NCBI RefSeq assembly: GCF_036227125.1
Contig: NZ_CP109435.1
Span: forward strand, 3,596,001-3,660,000
DNA from: Streptomyces sp. NBC_01485
Lineage (GTDB): Bacteria; Actinomycetota; Actinomycetes; Streptomycetales; Streptomycetaceae
Reading direction: 5' to 3'
Length of the DNA stretch: 64,000 nt
Below the pieces are notes generated by a model, which did no database searches, was not told the DNA's origin, and saw only the letters and a program-made list of their open reading frames with translations. This document shows, piece after piece, positions 41,685-49,777 of the stretch (position 1 is its first letter; every line of letters starts with the position of its first letter). The position numbers were made by a program, and so were the translations under genes.

Positions 41685-43972
41685 AGTTCTCCGACGGTTA
41701 TTGGCTGCCGCGCGAGGGCGTCACGGCCGCGCACCCCGCCGAGGTCCTCGACGTCACCGAGTCGGACGACGGCGCCCTGGAGATCCACGCGCCGACCCGG
41801 CCCGTCCGCGGCCGCGGCGACCTGATGACCGGCCCGGTCATGACGATCCGAGCCCACACCCCGATGCCCGACGTCATCGGCCTCACCCTCACCCACCTCA
41901 CGGGCGGCCACCCCCGCGAGCCCGCCTTCGACCTCACCGCCACACCCCCGGGCCCGGCCTCAGACCCCTCCCACCGGCTCTCCCTCGTCTCCCTGGACGA
42001 CGAGCACGCGACCCTGACCTCCGGCGCGCTCTGCGTGAGAGTCGCCCGCTCCGGCCCCTGGCACGTGGAGTTCCTCGCCCACGGCCGCCCGCTCACCTCC
42101 AGCGGCCCCCGGGGCATGGGCATCATGCGGGACTCGGACACCGGCGGCCACTACCTGCGCGAACAGCTCGACCTGGGCGTGGGCACCGCCGTCTACGGCC
42201 TCGGCGAACGCTTCGGCCCGCTGGTCAGGAACGGCCAGAGCGTCGACATCTGGAACGCCGACGGCGGCACCTCGACCGAACAGGCCTACAAGAACGTCCC
42301 GTTCTACCTGACCGACGCGGGCTACGGCGTCTTCGTCGACCACCCGGGCAAGGTCTCCTTCGAGGTCGGCTCGGAGACGGTCTCGAAGGTCCAGTTCAGC
42401 GCCGAGACCCAGGAGTTGACGTACTACGTCATCCACGGCCCCACCCCGAAGGAGATCCTCCGCAGATACACCGCCCTCACCGGCCGCCCCGCCCTCCCGC
42501 CCACCTGGTCCTTCGGCCTCTGGCTGTCGACGTCGTTCACCACCTCCTACGACGAGGAGACGGTGACGTCCTTCATCGAGGGCATGCGGGAACGCGAACT
42601 CCCCCTCTCCGTCTTCCACTTCGACTGCTTCTGGATGCGGGAGCACCACTGGTGCGACTTCCGGTGGGACCCGCGGGTCTTCCCCGACCCGGAGGGCATG
42701 CTGGCCCGGCTGAAGGCGAAGGGCCTGCGCGTCAGCGTGTGGATCAACCCGTACATCGCCCAGCGCTCGCCGCTCTTCGCGGAGGGCAGGGCCCTCGGCC
42801 ATCTCCTCCGCCGCCCCGACGGCAGCGTCTGGCAGACGGACATGTGGCAGCCCGGCATGGCCCTCGTCGACTTCACCAGCCCCGCCGCGCGCGAGTGGTA
42901 CGCGTCGAAACTGGAGGCGCTGCTCGTGCAGGGCGTCGACTGTTTCAAGACCGACTTCGGCGAGCGGGTGCCCCTCGACGTGGAGTGGTCCGACGGCTCC
43001 GACCCGGAGCGGATGCACAACTACTACTCGTACCTCTACCACCGCACCGTCTTCGACGTGCTGCGCAAGCACCGCGGCGAGGGCGAGGCCGTGCTCTTCG
43101 CGCGCTCGGCGACGGCCGGCGGCCAGCAGTTCCCGGTCCACTGGGGCGGCGACTGCGAGGCGACGTACGCGTCGATGGCCGAGTCCCTGCGCGGCGGCCT
43201 GTCTCTCGGCCTGTCCGGGTTCGGCTTCTGGAGCCACGACATCGGCGGCTTCGAGGGCACCCCGACCCCCGCCCTCTTCAAACGCTGGCTGGCCTTCGGT
43301 CTCCTCTCCTCCCACAGCAGACTGCACGGCAGCTCCTCGTACCGGGTGCCGTGGCTGTTCGACACGGAGTCGGTGGACGTCCTGCGCCACTTCACCCGCC
43401 TCAAACTGCGCCTCATGCCGTACCTGTACGAGGCCGCGCGCGTCGCCCACGAGGAGGGCGTGCCGGTGATGCGGGCGATGGTCCTGGAGTTCCCGGCGGA
43501 TCCCGGGTGCGCGCATCTGGAACGGCAGTACATGCTCGGCCCGGACCTGCTGGTCGCGCCGGTCTTCAGCGATGGCGGGGACGTGGCGTACTACGTCCCC
43601 GAGGGCGCCTGGACCCACTACCTCACCGGCCGGACGGTGACCGGCCCCCGCTGGACCCGGGAACGGCACGGGTTCCTCGGCCTGCCGCTGCTGGTGCGGC
43701 CGGGCGCGGTGCTCCCGGTGGGCGCCCACGCCGACCGGCCGGACTACCCGCACGCCGACGGCGTCACCCTGCGCACCTACGGCCTGGAGCGCGGTGCGCA
43801 GGTGACGGTACGGGTCGGGGACGTGACCTTCACCGTCGTCCGGGAGGGGGACACGCTGCGGGCGTCCGCGAGCGAACCCTCGGCGCCGTGGGCGCTGGCC
43901 GCCGGGGACCGGGTCGCGTGGGCGGAGGCGGGAACCGGGTTCCTGACGCTGGACACCGTGGAGGCGGACTGA
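41681..43972 (+). CDS. GH31 alpha-xylosidase (YicI type)
   Basis: A 763-residue cytosolic family-31 hydrolase that releases xylose from alpha-xylosyl oligosaccharides such as those from xyloglucan. The N-terminal beta domain includes the LGERFGPLVRNGQ segment. The catalytic domain has FHFDCFWMREHHWCDFRWD, nucleophile Asp in CFKTDFGERVP, and acid/base region FARSATAGGQQFPVHWGGDC. FKTDFGE and the aromatic FDCFWM favour alpha-xylosidase over alpha-glucosidase. The ATG at 41681 gives the family start MKFSDGYWLPREGV. Downstream lacI starts on its stop codon. The matching ABC importer genes are absent upstream. Confidence 0.93.
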   Translation: MKFSDGYWLPREGVTAAHPAEVLDVTESDDGALEIHAPTRPVRGRGDLMTGPVMTIRAHTPMPDVIGLTLTHLTGGHPREPAFDLTATPPGPASDPSHRLSLVSLDDEHATLTSGALCVRVARSGPWHVEFLAHGRPLTSSGPRGMGIMRDSDTGGHYLREQLDLGVGTAVYGLGERFGPLVRNGQSVDIWNADGGTSTEQAYKNVPFYLTDAGYGVFVDHPGKVSFEVGSETVSKVQFSAETQELTYYVIHGPTPKEILRRYTALTGRPALPPTWSFGLWLSTSFTTSYDEETVTSFIEGMRERELPLSVFHFDCFWMREHHWCDFRWDPRVFPDPEGMLARLKAKGLRVSVWINPYIAQRSPLFAEGRALGHLLRRPDGSVWQTDMWQPGMALVDFTSPAAREWYASKLEALLVQGVDCFKTDFGERVPLDVEWSDGSDPERMHNYYSYLYHRTVFDVLRKHRGEGEAVLFARSATAGGQQFPVHWGGDCEATYASMAESLRGGLSLGLSGFGFWSHDIGGFEGTPTPALFKRWLAFGLLSSHSRLHGSSSYRVPWLFDTESVDVLRHFTRLKLRLMPYLYEAARVAHEEGVPVMRAMVLEFPADPGCAHLERQYMLGPDLLVAPVFSDGGDVAYYVPEGAWTHYLTGRTVTGPRWTRERHGFLGLPLLVRPGAVLPVGAHADRPDYPHADGVTLRTYGLERGAQVTVRVGDVTFTVVREGDTLRASASEPSAPWALAAGDRVAWAEAGTGFLTLDTVEAD

Positions 43973-44982
43973 TGGTGAAGATCACCGATGTGGCGCGGCA
44001 CGCCGGGGTCTCCCCCAGCACGGTGTCGTACGCGCTGAGCGGCAAGCGCCCGATCTCCGTGGCGACCCGGCGGCGGGTCGAGGAGGCCGCCCGGAAACTG
44101 GGTTACCGCCCGCACGCGGGCGCCCGCGCCCTGGCGAGCAGCCGCTCCAACGTCCTGGCGCTGGTCGCCCCCCTGCGGGCCGGCATCCACGTCCCGGTCG
44201 TCATGCAGTTCGCGGTGTCGGTGGTGACGGCGGCCCGCCGCCACGACCACGACGTCCTGCTCCTCACCCAGGAGGAGGGCGAGGACGGCCTGCGACGCGT
44301 CGCGGACACGGCGCTGGTCGACGCGCTGATCCTGATGGACGTCCAACTCCACGACCCCCGGCTGCCGTTGCTGCGCTCCCTCGACCGGCCGTCCGTGATG
44401 ATCGGCTTCCCGCTCGAGGCCGCCGGGCTGACCTGCATCGACCTCGACTTCCGGGCGGCGGGCGAGCGGTGCGTGGAGCATCTGGCGCAGCTCGGGCACC
44501 GGGTGGTGGCCCTGGTCGGGTCACCACCGGAGGTGTACGTGCGCGGGACGGCGTTCGCGCAGCGCGTGGTCCAGGGTTTCACCGAGGCCGCCGACCGCGC
44601 CGGCCTCACCTCCGCGGTCCACCCCTGCGAGGCGACACCGGCCGCGGCCCGCCGCATGGCGGAGCGACTCCTGCGCGAACAACCCGCGCTGACGGGGGTC
44701 GTCGTCCACAACGAAGCCATCCTGGAACCCCTGATCGACGCCTTCGAACACCTCGGCCTACGTATCCCCGCCGACATCTCGATCACGGCGATCTGCCCGG
44801 ACGAACTCGCCTCGGCCCTCCGCGTCCCGGTCACCTCCATAGCCCTGCCCTCCACGGAAGTCGGCGAGCGCGCGGTGACCCTCCTGATGCGGAAACTGAC
44901 CAACGAGCCGGTCCCGGAGGCAACCCTCCTGCCACCCCGCCTGACCCCCCGCGCCAGCACCACACCACGCACCACCGGGTGA
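43972..44982 (+). CDS. LacI-family transcriptional regulator
   Basis: A 336-residue LacI/GalR repressor. The N-terminal helix-turn-helix and hinge are clear (VKITDVARHAGVSPSTVSYA, RRVEEAARKLGYRPHAGARAL), followed by a periplasmic-binding-protein-like sugar domain (LAQLGHRVVALVGSPPE, GVVVHNEAILEPLIDAFEHL, TSIALPSTEVGERAV). The ATG shares a base with the alpha-xylosidase stop (TGATG). It most likely represses its own operon through the TCGAA-N4-TTCGA sites at 41561-41612, with a xylosyl sugar as inducer. Confidence 0.92.
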   Translation: MVKITDVARHAGVSPSTVSYALSGKRPISVATRRRVEEAARKLGYRPHAGARALASSRSNVLALVAPLRAGIHVPVVMQFAVSVVTAARRHDHDVLLLTQEEGEDGLRRVADTALVDALILMDVQLHDPRLPLLRSLDRPSVMIGFPLEAAGLTCIDLDFRAAGERCVEHLAQLGHRVVALVGSPPEVYVRGTAFAQRVVQGFTEAADRAGLTSAVHPCEATPAAARRMAERLLREQPALTGVVVHNEAILEPLIDAFEHLGLRIPADISITAICPDELASALRVPVTSIALPSTEVGERAVTLLMRKLTNEPVPEATLLPPRLTPRASTTPRTTG

Positions 44983-45037
44983 GCCGCCGAGCACCGGACG
45001 AGAGTCGGCTTCCGCTCCTCCAGGGAGAGCGGAGACG

Positions 45038-45075
45038 ACAAGAACCCCGCCGCTCGGGAGCGACGGGGTTCTTGT
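45038..45075. terminator. Bidirectional terminator between lacI and ssrA
   Basis: ACAAGAACCCCG pairs with CGGGGTTCTTGT around a 14-base GC-rich loop that can pair further. It lies between convergent lacI and tmRNA genes. Confidence 0.9.
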
Positions 45076-45090
45076 TCACATGGGGTGAAG

Positions 45091-45476
45091 TGGAGATGGC
45101 GGGAATCGAACCCGCGTCCAACGGTGCAGAATCAGGGCTTCTCCGTGTGCAGTTCGCTGTGATTTTCTCGGCCCCGGTGATCACGCGAACAAGTCGCCGA
45201 CGGGCCCAGTCACTGTTTGATTTCCCATCCGACCCCGTGACCGGGCCAGATGGTTTAGTCCCCTAGATTATGCCAGGGTCCGGGTCGGGAACACTCCCGG
45301 GCTGACACCCATTAAGGGTCCCTCACTCACTGCTTATTAGGCAGCGAGGGCGAAGGACTGGGAATCGCTCTTGGAATTGGCGATTATTGGTTGCGACATA
45401 TGGTTAACGAGATCATTGCCGCTTTCTCGACACGCTTCCCCTGCTTCGACATCCGCTGTCGAAACCGATCATCCCC
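45091..45476 (-). ncRNA. ssrA: Transfer-messenger RNA
   Basis: 386 bases. The 5' end GGGGATGATCGGTTTCGACA pairs its first seven bases with CATCTCC at the 3' end; the T-arm GCGGGTTCGATTCCCGC is intact and the discriminator is A with no encoded CCA. The tag frame (45381-45340) encodes ANSKSDSQSFALAA, followed by two TAA stops. It rescues ribosomes stalled on broken mRNA, with SmpB encoded just upstream on the same strand. Confidence 0.97.
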
Positions 45477-45640
45477 ATGTTGATTTTTCAATCCTCTTCG
45501 GATACTTCTCCAAGCGAAGAGGGTCGCACCCGCTGTGGGGCGCTAGTGCCATCGTACGTGACCAACGCGCACCGATGCCACCGTATTCCCGGCGGCCACC
45601 CGTGAGGTGCCTGCCTACCTGCGTACCTGCATACCTGCGG

Positions 45641-46189
45641 CTACGCGCCCCGCTGCTTCCGCTTGGCCGCCGCGATCGCCCGGTCCGTCTCCCGGCGGTC
45701 CTGCTGCTCGCGCAGGGTCTGGCGCTTGTCGTACTCCTTCTTGCCGCGCGCCAGTGCGATCTCGGCCTTCGCCCGGCCGTCCTTGAAGTAGATGGCGAGG
45801 GGCACGATCGTGTGCCCCGTCTCCTCCGACTTCACCGACAGCTTGTCGATCTCCTCGCGGTGCAGCAGCAGCTTGCGCTTGCGGCGCGCGGAGTGGTTGG
45901 TCCAGCTCCCCTGGAAGTACTCGGGGATGTGCGCGGCGTGCAGCCACGCCTCGTTCCCCTCGATCTGGACGAACCCGTCGGTCAGCGAGGCACGCCCCTC
46001 GCGCAGCGACTTCACCTCGGTGCCGGTGAGGACGAGACCGGCCTCGTAGACATCGATGATCGCGTAGTCGTGCCGGGCCTTCTTGTTCTGCGCGACGATC
46101 TTGCGCTTGCCGTCCTTGACCTTGCCGGACGGGGCCGCCCCGCCCTGCTTCGGCTGGGACTCCTTCGGTACGTACATTCCCTTACTCAT
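45641..46189 (-). CDS. smpB: SsrA-binding protein SmpB
   Basis: A 182-residue tmRNA partner. A charged 28-residue N-terminal extension precedes the conserved core: IVAQNKKARHDYAIIDVYEA, GLVLTGTEVKSLREGRASLT, HIPEY, RKRKLLLHREEI, and the tail YDKRQTLREQQDRRETDRAI, which mimics the anticodon stem. The ATG at 46189 is used because the in-frame ATG at 46177 has no room for a ribosome-binding site. It lies 164 bases upstream of ssrA in the same direction. Confidence 0.95.
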   Translation of the reverse strand: MSKGMYVPKESQPKQGGAAPSGKVKDGKRKIVAQNKKARHDYAIIDVYEAGLVLTGTEVKSLREGRASLTDGFVQIEGNEAWLHAAHIPEYFQGSWTNHSARRKRKLLLHREEIDKLSVKSEETGHTIVPLAIYFKDGRAKAEIALARGKKEYDKRQTLREQQDRRETDRAIAAAKRKQRGA

Positions 46190-46234
46190 AGTCCCGCCAG
46201 TTTCGCACCTCGGAGGGGTATGAGGGAAAGCCGA

Positions 46235-47428
46235 TTACTTCCCGTCCCCGAGCGCGTCCCCGAGGCCGCTCAGCACGGTCTCGGCCCGCGCCAGCGCCCC
46301 GGCGTCGGCCTCCAGGTCCGGGGTGATGCCGCGGCCGTCGACGCTGTGGCCGGCGGGGGTGCGGTAGTGCCCGACGGTCAGCTCGGCCACGGAGCCGTCG
46401 GGCAGCCGGTTCGGCATCTGGACCGAGCCCTTGCCGAAGGTGCGCGACCCCACGACGACCGCGCGGCCGCGGTCCTGGAGGGCGCCGGTGAGGAGTTCGG
46501 CGGCGCTCATCGTGCCGCCGTCGACGAGCGCGACCAGGGGCCGGGCGGTGTCGCCGCCGGCCTCTGCGTGCAGGGCGCGCTGGGCGCCGTCGACGTCATA
46601 GGTGGCGACGAGGCCGCCGTCGAGGAAGGCGGAGGCGGCGGAGACGGCCTCGGTGACCAGGCCGCCGGAGTTCCCGCGCAGGTCCAGGACGATCCCGGCG
46701 CCGGCCGGGGCCCGCCGGACGGCGGTGCGCACGCTGTCGCCGACGCCCTTGGTGAACGCGGCGACGGTGATGACGGTGATGCCGTCGGGAAGCTTGTGGG
46801 CGGTGACGGAGTCCGTGGACAGCAGGGCCCGGCGCAGGGTCTCGCTCCACGCGCGCGTGCCGCGCTCCAGACCGAGCCGGACGGTGGTGCCGGCGGACGC
46901 GTCCTTGGCGTCACCGCGCAGTAAGGAGACGACGTCGGTGACCGGGAGCCCGTCCACGGACCGCCCGTCGACGCTGCGCAGCCGGTCGCCCGCGCGGACC
47001 CCGGCGCCGGCCGCGGGCGACCCCGACTGCACCCTGGTCACCTCGATCCGGCCGTCCCGCTCGCGCCGCGCCTCCAGGCCTACGCCGGTGTACCGGCCGT
47101 CGAGGGACTCCTCGAACTCCTCGTACTCGCCCTCGGAGTAGACGGCCGCCCAGCGGTCCCCGCTGCGGCTGACGGCGCGCTCGGCGGCCTCCAGCGGCGA
47201 CTTGCCGTCCGCGGCGGCCTCCTCGGCGGCCCGCGTCACGTCCTCGGAGTGTCCGGCGGGCGCGGTGGAGGGGGCGGCGCTGTCCGGGGCGGTCCTGCGT
47301 CCGCCGCCCAGCTCCTGCGGCAGCGATCCGGTCGCGGCACCGGCGACGAGCACGCTCGCGAACACCAGTGTCAGGGCGGCCCCGCGGCCGAAACGGCGGG
47401 GCTGGCAGAACAGGTCTCGGCCTGACAT
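46235..47428 (-). CDS. S41 family carboxyl-terminal processing protease with a TTA codon
   Basis: A 397-residue CtpA-like serine protease. A signal anchor (AALTLVFASVLVAGAATG, about 17-34) is followed by a PDZ domain (YTGVGLEARRERDGRIEVTR, AAGAGVRAGDRLRSVDG). The S41 catalytic domain has IVLDLRGNSGGLVTEAV, with Ser in GGTMSAAELLTGAL and Lys in GSRTFGKGSVQ. It cleaves extracytoplasmic substrates. Codon 169 is TTA (46924-46922), the only such codon I found in this window, so translation should depend on the bldA tRNA. It is downstream of ftsX and upstream of smpB. Confidence 0.93.
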   Translation of the reverse strand: MSGRDLFCQPRRFGRGAALTLVFASVLVAGAATGSLPQELGGGRRTAPDSAAPSTAPAGHSEDVTRAAEEAAADGKSPLEAAERAVSRSGDRWAAVYSEGEYEEFEESLDGRYTGVGLEARRERDGRIEVTRVQSGSPAAGAGVRAGDRLRSVDGRSVDGLPVTDVVSLLRGDAKDASAGTTVRLGLERGTRAWSETLRRALLSTDSVTAHKLPDGITVITVAAFTKGVGDSVRTAVRRAPAGAGIVLDLRGNSGGLVTEAVSAASAFLDGGLVATYDVDGAQRALHAEAGGDTARPLVALVDGGTMSAAELLTGALQDRGRAVVVGSRTFGKGSVQMPNRLPDGSVAELTVGHYRTPAGHSVDGRGITPDLEADAGALARAETVLSGLGDALGDGK

Positions 47429-47451
47429 GGCGGCGAGTCTAGGGGAACGCG

Positions 47452-47483
47452 AAGGGCCGCACGGTCGGTTGACCGTACGACCC
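47452..47483 (-). terminator. Terminator after ftsX
   Basis: On the minus strand AGGGTCGTACGGTC pairs, with mismatches, with GACCGTGCGGCCCT around AACC, 13 bases past the ftsX stop. Confidence 0.75.
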
Positions 47484-47495
47484 TCGGGGCGTGCG

Positions 47496-48413
47496 TCACA
47501 CCTTCAGGTACTTGCGCAGCGCGAAGAAAGCGGCCAGGGCCGGCATCAGCAGGCTGGTGGCGAGGATGAGCGGGAGTTTCGTCAACACGGCGTCCCAGCC
47601 GATGAAGTTGATCAGGTTCAGCTTCTCGGACAGGGCCAGGCCGTGGTCGATGATGAAGTACCGGGCGACCACCAGGAATCCGCAGGCGACCGTGCCGCCG
47701 ATGAGCCCGGCGACCGCCGCCTCGGCGATGAACGGCGCCTGGATGTAGAAGCCGGAGGCGCCGACCAGCCGCATGATCCCGGTCTCGCGCCGACGGCTGA
47801 ACGCCGAGACGCGCACGGTGTTGACGATCAGCATCAGCGCCACCACCAGCATCAGCGCCATCACCGCCCGCGCCGCCCAGTTCATGCCGTTGAGCAGCCC
47901 GAACAGGTTGTCCAGGATGCCCTTCTGGTCCTGCACCGACTGCACGCCGTCGCGCCCGTCGAAAGCGGTCGCGATGACCTGGTACTTCTCCGGATCCTTC
48001 AGCTTGATGCGGTACGACTCCTGCATCTGGTCCGGCGTGAGCGAACTCGCCAGCGGGGAGTCGCCGAACTGCTCCTTGTAGTGCTTGTAGGCGTCGTCCT
48101 GCGACTCGTACGTCACCTTGTCGACGACGCCCATCTTGTCCAGGTCGGACTTGATCTGCTTCTTCTGGTCCGCGGTGACCGCACCCTTGGCACAGTTCGC
48201 GTCGGACTCGGCGTCGCTCTTGTTGCAGAGGAACACCGAGACGTTGACCTTGTCGTACCAGTAGCCCTTCATGGTGCTGACCTGGTCGCTCATGAGGAGC
48301 GACCCGCCGAAGAGCGCCAGGGACAGGGCGACGGAGACGATGACGGCGAAGGTCATCGTCAGGTTGCGGCGGAGACCGACGCCGATCTCCGACAGTACGA
48401 ACTGGGCGCGCAT
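47496..48413 (-). CDS. ftsX: Cell-division ABC permease FtsX
   Basis: A 305-residue membrane partner of FtsE. The short cytoplasmic N-terminus and helix 1 (about 18-40) are followed by an extracellular domain of about 130 residues with two Cys (VSVFLCNKSD, DANCAKG). Three C-terminal helices include VMALMLVVALMLIVNTVRV, and RRRETGIMRLVGASGFYIQ forms the MacB/FtsX cytoplasmic loop. With FtsE it couples ATP hydrolysis to activation of cell-wall hydrolases at the septum. Sixty bases downstream of ftsE. Confidence 0.95.
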   Translation of the reverse strand: MRAQFVLSEIGVGLRRNLTMTFAVIVSVALSLALFGGSLLMSDQVSTMKGYWYDKVNVSVFLCNKSDAESDANCAKGAVTADQKKQIKSDLDKMGVVDKVTYESQDDAYKHYKEQFGDSPLASSLTPDQMQESYRIKLKDPEKYQVIATAFDGRDGVQSVQDQKGILDNLFGLLNGMNWAARAVMALMLVVALMLIVNTVRVSAFSRRRETGIMRLVGASGFYIQAPFIAEAAVAGLIGGTVACGFLVVARYFIIDHGLALSEKLNLINFIGWDAVLTKLPLILATSLLMPALAAFFALRKYLKV

Positions 48414-48473
48414 GGCGAGTTGTTCAGGCCTTTCCGGGGACGTCCGCGAGGGCGGAGGCGATGGCTGGGGCGG

Positions 48474-49163
48474 TCAGTGCTGGTAGCCGTAGACGCCGCG
48501 CGCCTGGTCGCGGACGAGACGGCCCTGCTCCAGCTCGATGACGCGCTTGCGCATCTGGTCCACGATGTTCTGGTCGTGCGTGGCCATCACGACGGTCGTG
48601 CCGGTGCGGTTGATCCGGTCGAGCAGCTTCATGATGCCGACCGAGGTCTGCGGGTCGAGGTTGCCCGTGGGCTCGTCGGCGATCAGCAGCTTGGGCCGGT
48701 TGACGAAGGCCCGCGCGATGGCCACCCGCTGCTGCTCACCGCCGGACAGCTCACCGGGCCTGCGCTCCTCCTTGCCGCCCAGCCCGACGAGGTCGAGCAC
48801 CTGCGGCACGGACTTGCGGATCTCGCCCTTCGACTTGCCGATGACCTCCTGCGCGAAGGCGACGTTCTCCGCCACCGTCTTGTTCGGCAGCAGCCGGAAG
48901 TCCTGGAAGACCGTCCCCAGCTGGCGGCGCATCTGCGGCACCTTCCAGTTGGAGAGGCGCGCGAGATCCTTGCCCAGCACGTGCACCTGACCGTGACTGC
49001 ACCGCTCCTCGCGGAGAAGCAGCCGCAGGAAAGTGGACTTTCCGGAGCCGGAGGACCCCACGAGGAACACGAACTCGCCCTTCTCCACCTCGAGGGAGAC
49101 ATCCCTGAGTGCGGGGCGGGTCTGCTTGGGGTAGACCTTGGAGACGTTGTCGAATCGGATCAC
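48474..49163 (-). CDS. ftsE: Cell-division ATP-binding protein FtsE
   Basis: A 229-residue ABC ATPase. Walker A is VGSSGSGKSTFLRLL, Q-loop VFQDFRLLPNKTV, signature ELSGGEQQRVAIARAF, Walker B LLIADEPTGNLDP, and H-loop MATHD. The start is the GTG at 49163 (VIRFDNVSKVYPKQ), which matches the usual FtsE N-terminus; a spurious extension reaches 49688. It forms an operon with ftsX. Confidence 0.96.
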   Translation of the reverse strand: MIRFDNVSKVYPKQTRPALRDVSLEVEKGEFVFLVGSSGSGKSTFLRLLLREERCSHGQVHVLGKDLARLSNWKVPQMRRQLGTVFQDFRLLPNKTVAENVAFAQEVIGKSKGEIRKSVPQVLDLVGLGGKEERRPGELSGGEQQRVAIARAFVNRPKLLIADEPTGNLDPQTSVGIMKLLDRINRTGTTVVMATHDQNIVDQMRKRVIELEQGRLVRDQARGVYGYQH

Positions 49164-49481
49164 GGATGCACCACGGGTCGCCGGGGGTAGATGAGCGTGA
49201 CCATACGCGAACCGAGCAGTGCGCCGCAGGCGTCGGGAGTGGTTGGGCGGAGCTTGTGGTCTTTTGTCTGGCGGGGGCCAGGGGCGCGGGGCTGTATCGA
49301 TATGCGGCTCCGCCGCGGGGCGCGACAAGCCCCCACCGCCCCGCAGCCGCGAAACCAAGCCCAGGCCCCCCAATGGGAGCGACCCGCGCAACCTCCGGAG
49401 GAACCTGGCACAGTGGTAGGGGGAACGTTCGCGTTCCCCCAGGCGTTGTGTACATGGAACCGGTGCAAGGAGGGCGAGCGC
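49164..49481. other. ftsE upstream region carrying a repeat element
   Basis: It contains the promoters of divergent ftsE and the small membrane-protein gene, plus a GC-rich element at 49279-49351. No additional gene is seen. Confidence 0.55.
49279..49351. repeat. Extragenic GC-rich palindromic element
   Basis: It starts CCAGGGGCGCGGGGCTGTAT, contains the hairpin GCGGCTCCGCCGC, and ends CCCCACCGCCCCGCAGCC, partly complementary to its beginning. It resembles a class of element I recognise from other Streptomyces genomes. Only one copy is found in this window. Confidence 0.55.
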
Positions 49482-49676
49482 ATGACGTACGACCGGCTGG
49501 TGTGCGCTAACTGCGCCGCGCCCGTGAGCGAGGGCCGGTGCCCGGTGTGCCGCGCGAACCGCGAGCGGCTGCAGCAACAGGAGAACTTCTTCGCGGGGCT
49601 GAACCCGATGGCGCTGATCGCGCTGCTGGCGGTGCTGGTGGCCGCGCTGGCGCTGCTGGCCCACCAGACCGCGTAA
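49482..49676 (+). CDS. Small zinc-ribbon membrane protein
   Basis: A 64-residue protein. The N-terminal CANCAAPVSEGRCPVCRANR is a two-knuckle zinc ribbon (Cys-x2-Cys...Cys-x2-Cys). A C-terminal membrane helix (LIALLAVLVAALALLAH) ends TA. The AAGGAGGG ribosome-binding site ahead of the ATG at 49482 is excellent, and the upstream in-frame extension is non-coding. The function is unknown. It is divergent from ftsE and convergent with the sortase-substrate gene. Confidence 0.85.
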   Translation: MTYDRLVCANCAAPVSEGRCPVCRANRERLQQQENFFAGLNPMALIALLAVLVAALALLAHQTA

Positions 49677-49709
49677 CAGGCCGCGCAACCCGCTGGGACA
49701 GGCACGCAG

Positions 49710-49740
49710 AGGGGCCCGGAGCTGATCGCTCCGGGCCCCT
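49710..49740. terminator. Bidirectional terminator
   Basis: AGGGGCCCGGAG pairs perfectly with CTCCGGGCCCCT around a seven-base loop, between convergent genes. Confidence 0.92.
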
Positions 49741-49777
49741 TCGCGCGTACGTCACGTACGGGTGCGGCTGCCTACCG

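Noticed and set aside
41671..44982. 1103-codon ORF covering the alpha-xylosidase and LacI genes
   Set aside because: The first 770 codons are out of frame with alpha-xylosidase and Arg/Pro-rich; only the last 336 codons are LacI, starting at the ATG at 43972.
49191..49481. N-terminal extension of the small zinc-ribbon protein
   Set aside because: The upstream frame crosses a repeat element and lacks codon bias; a strong AAGGAGGG site sets the start at 49482.
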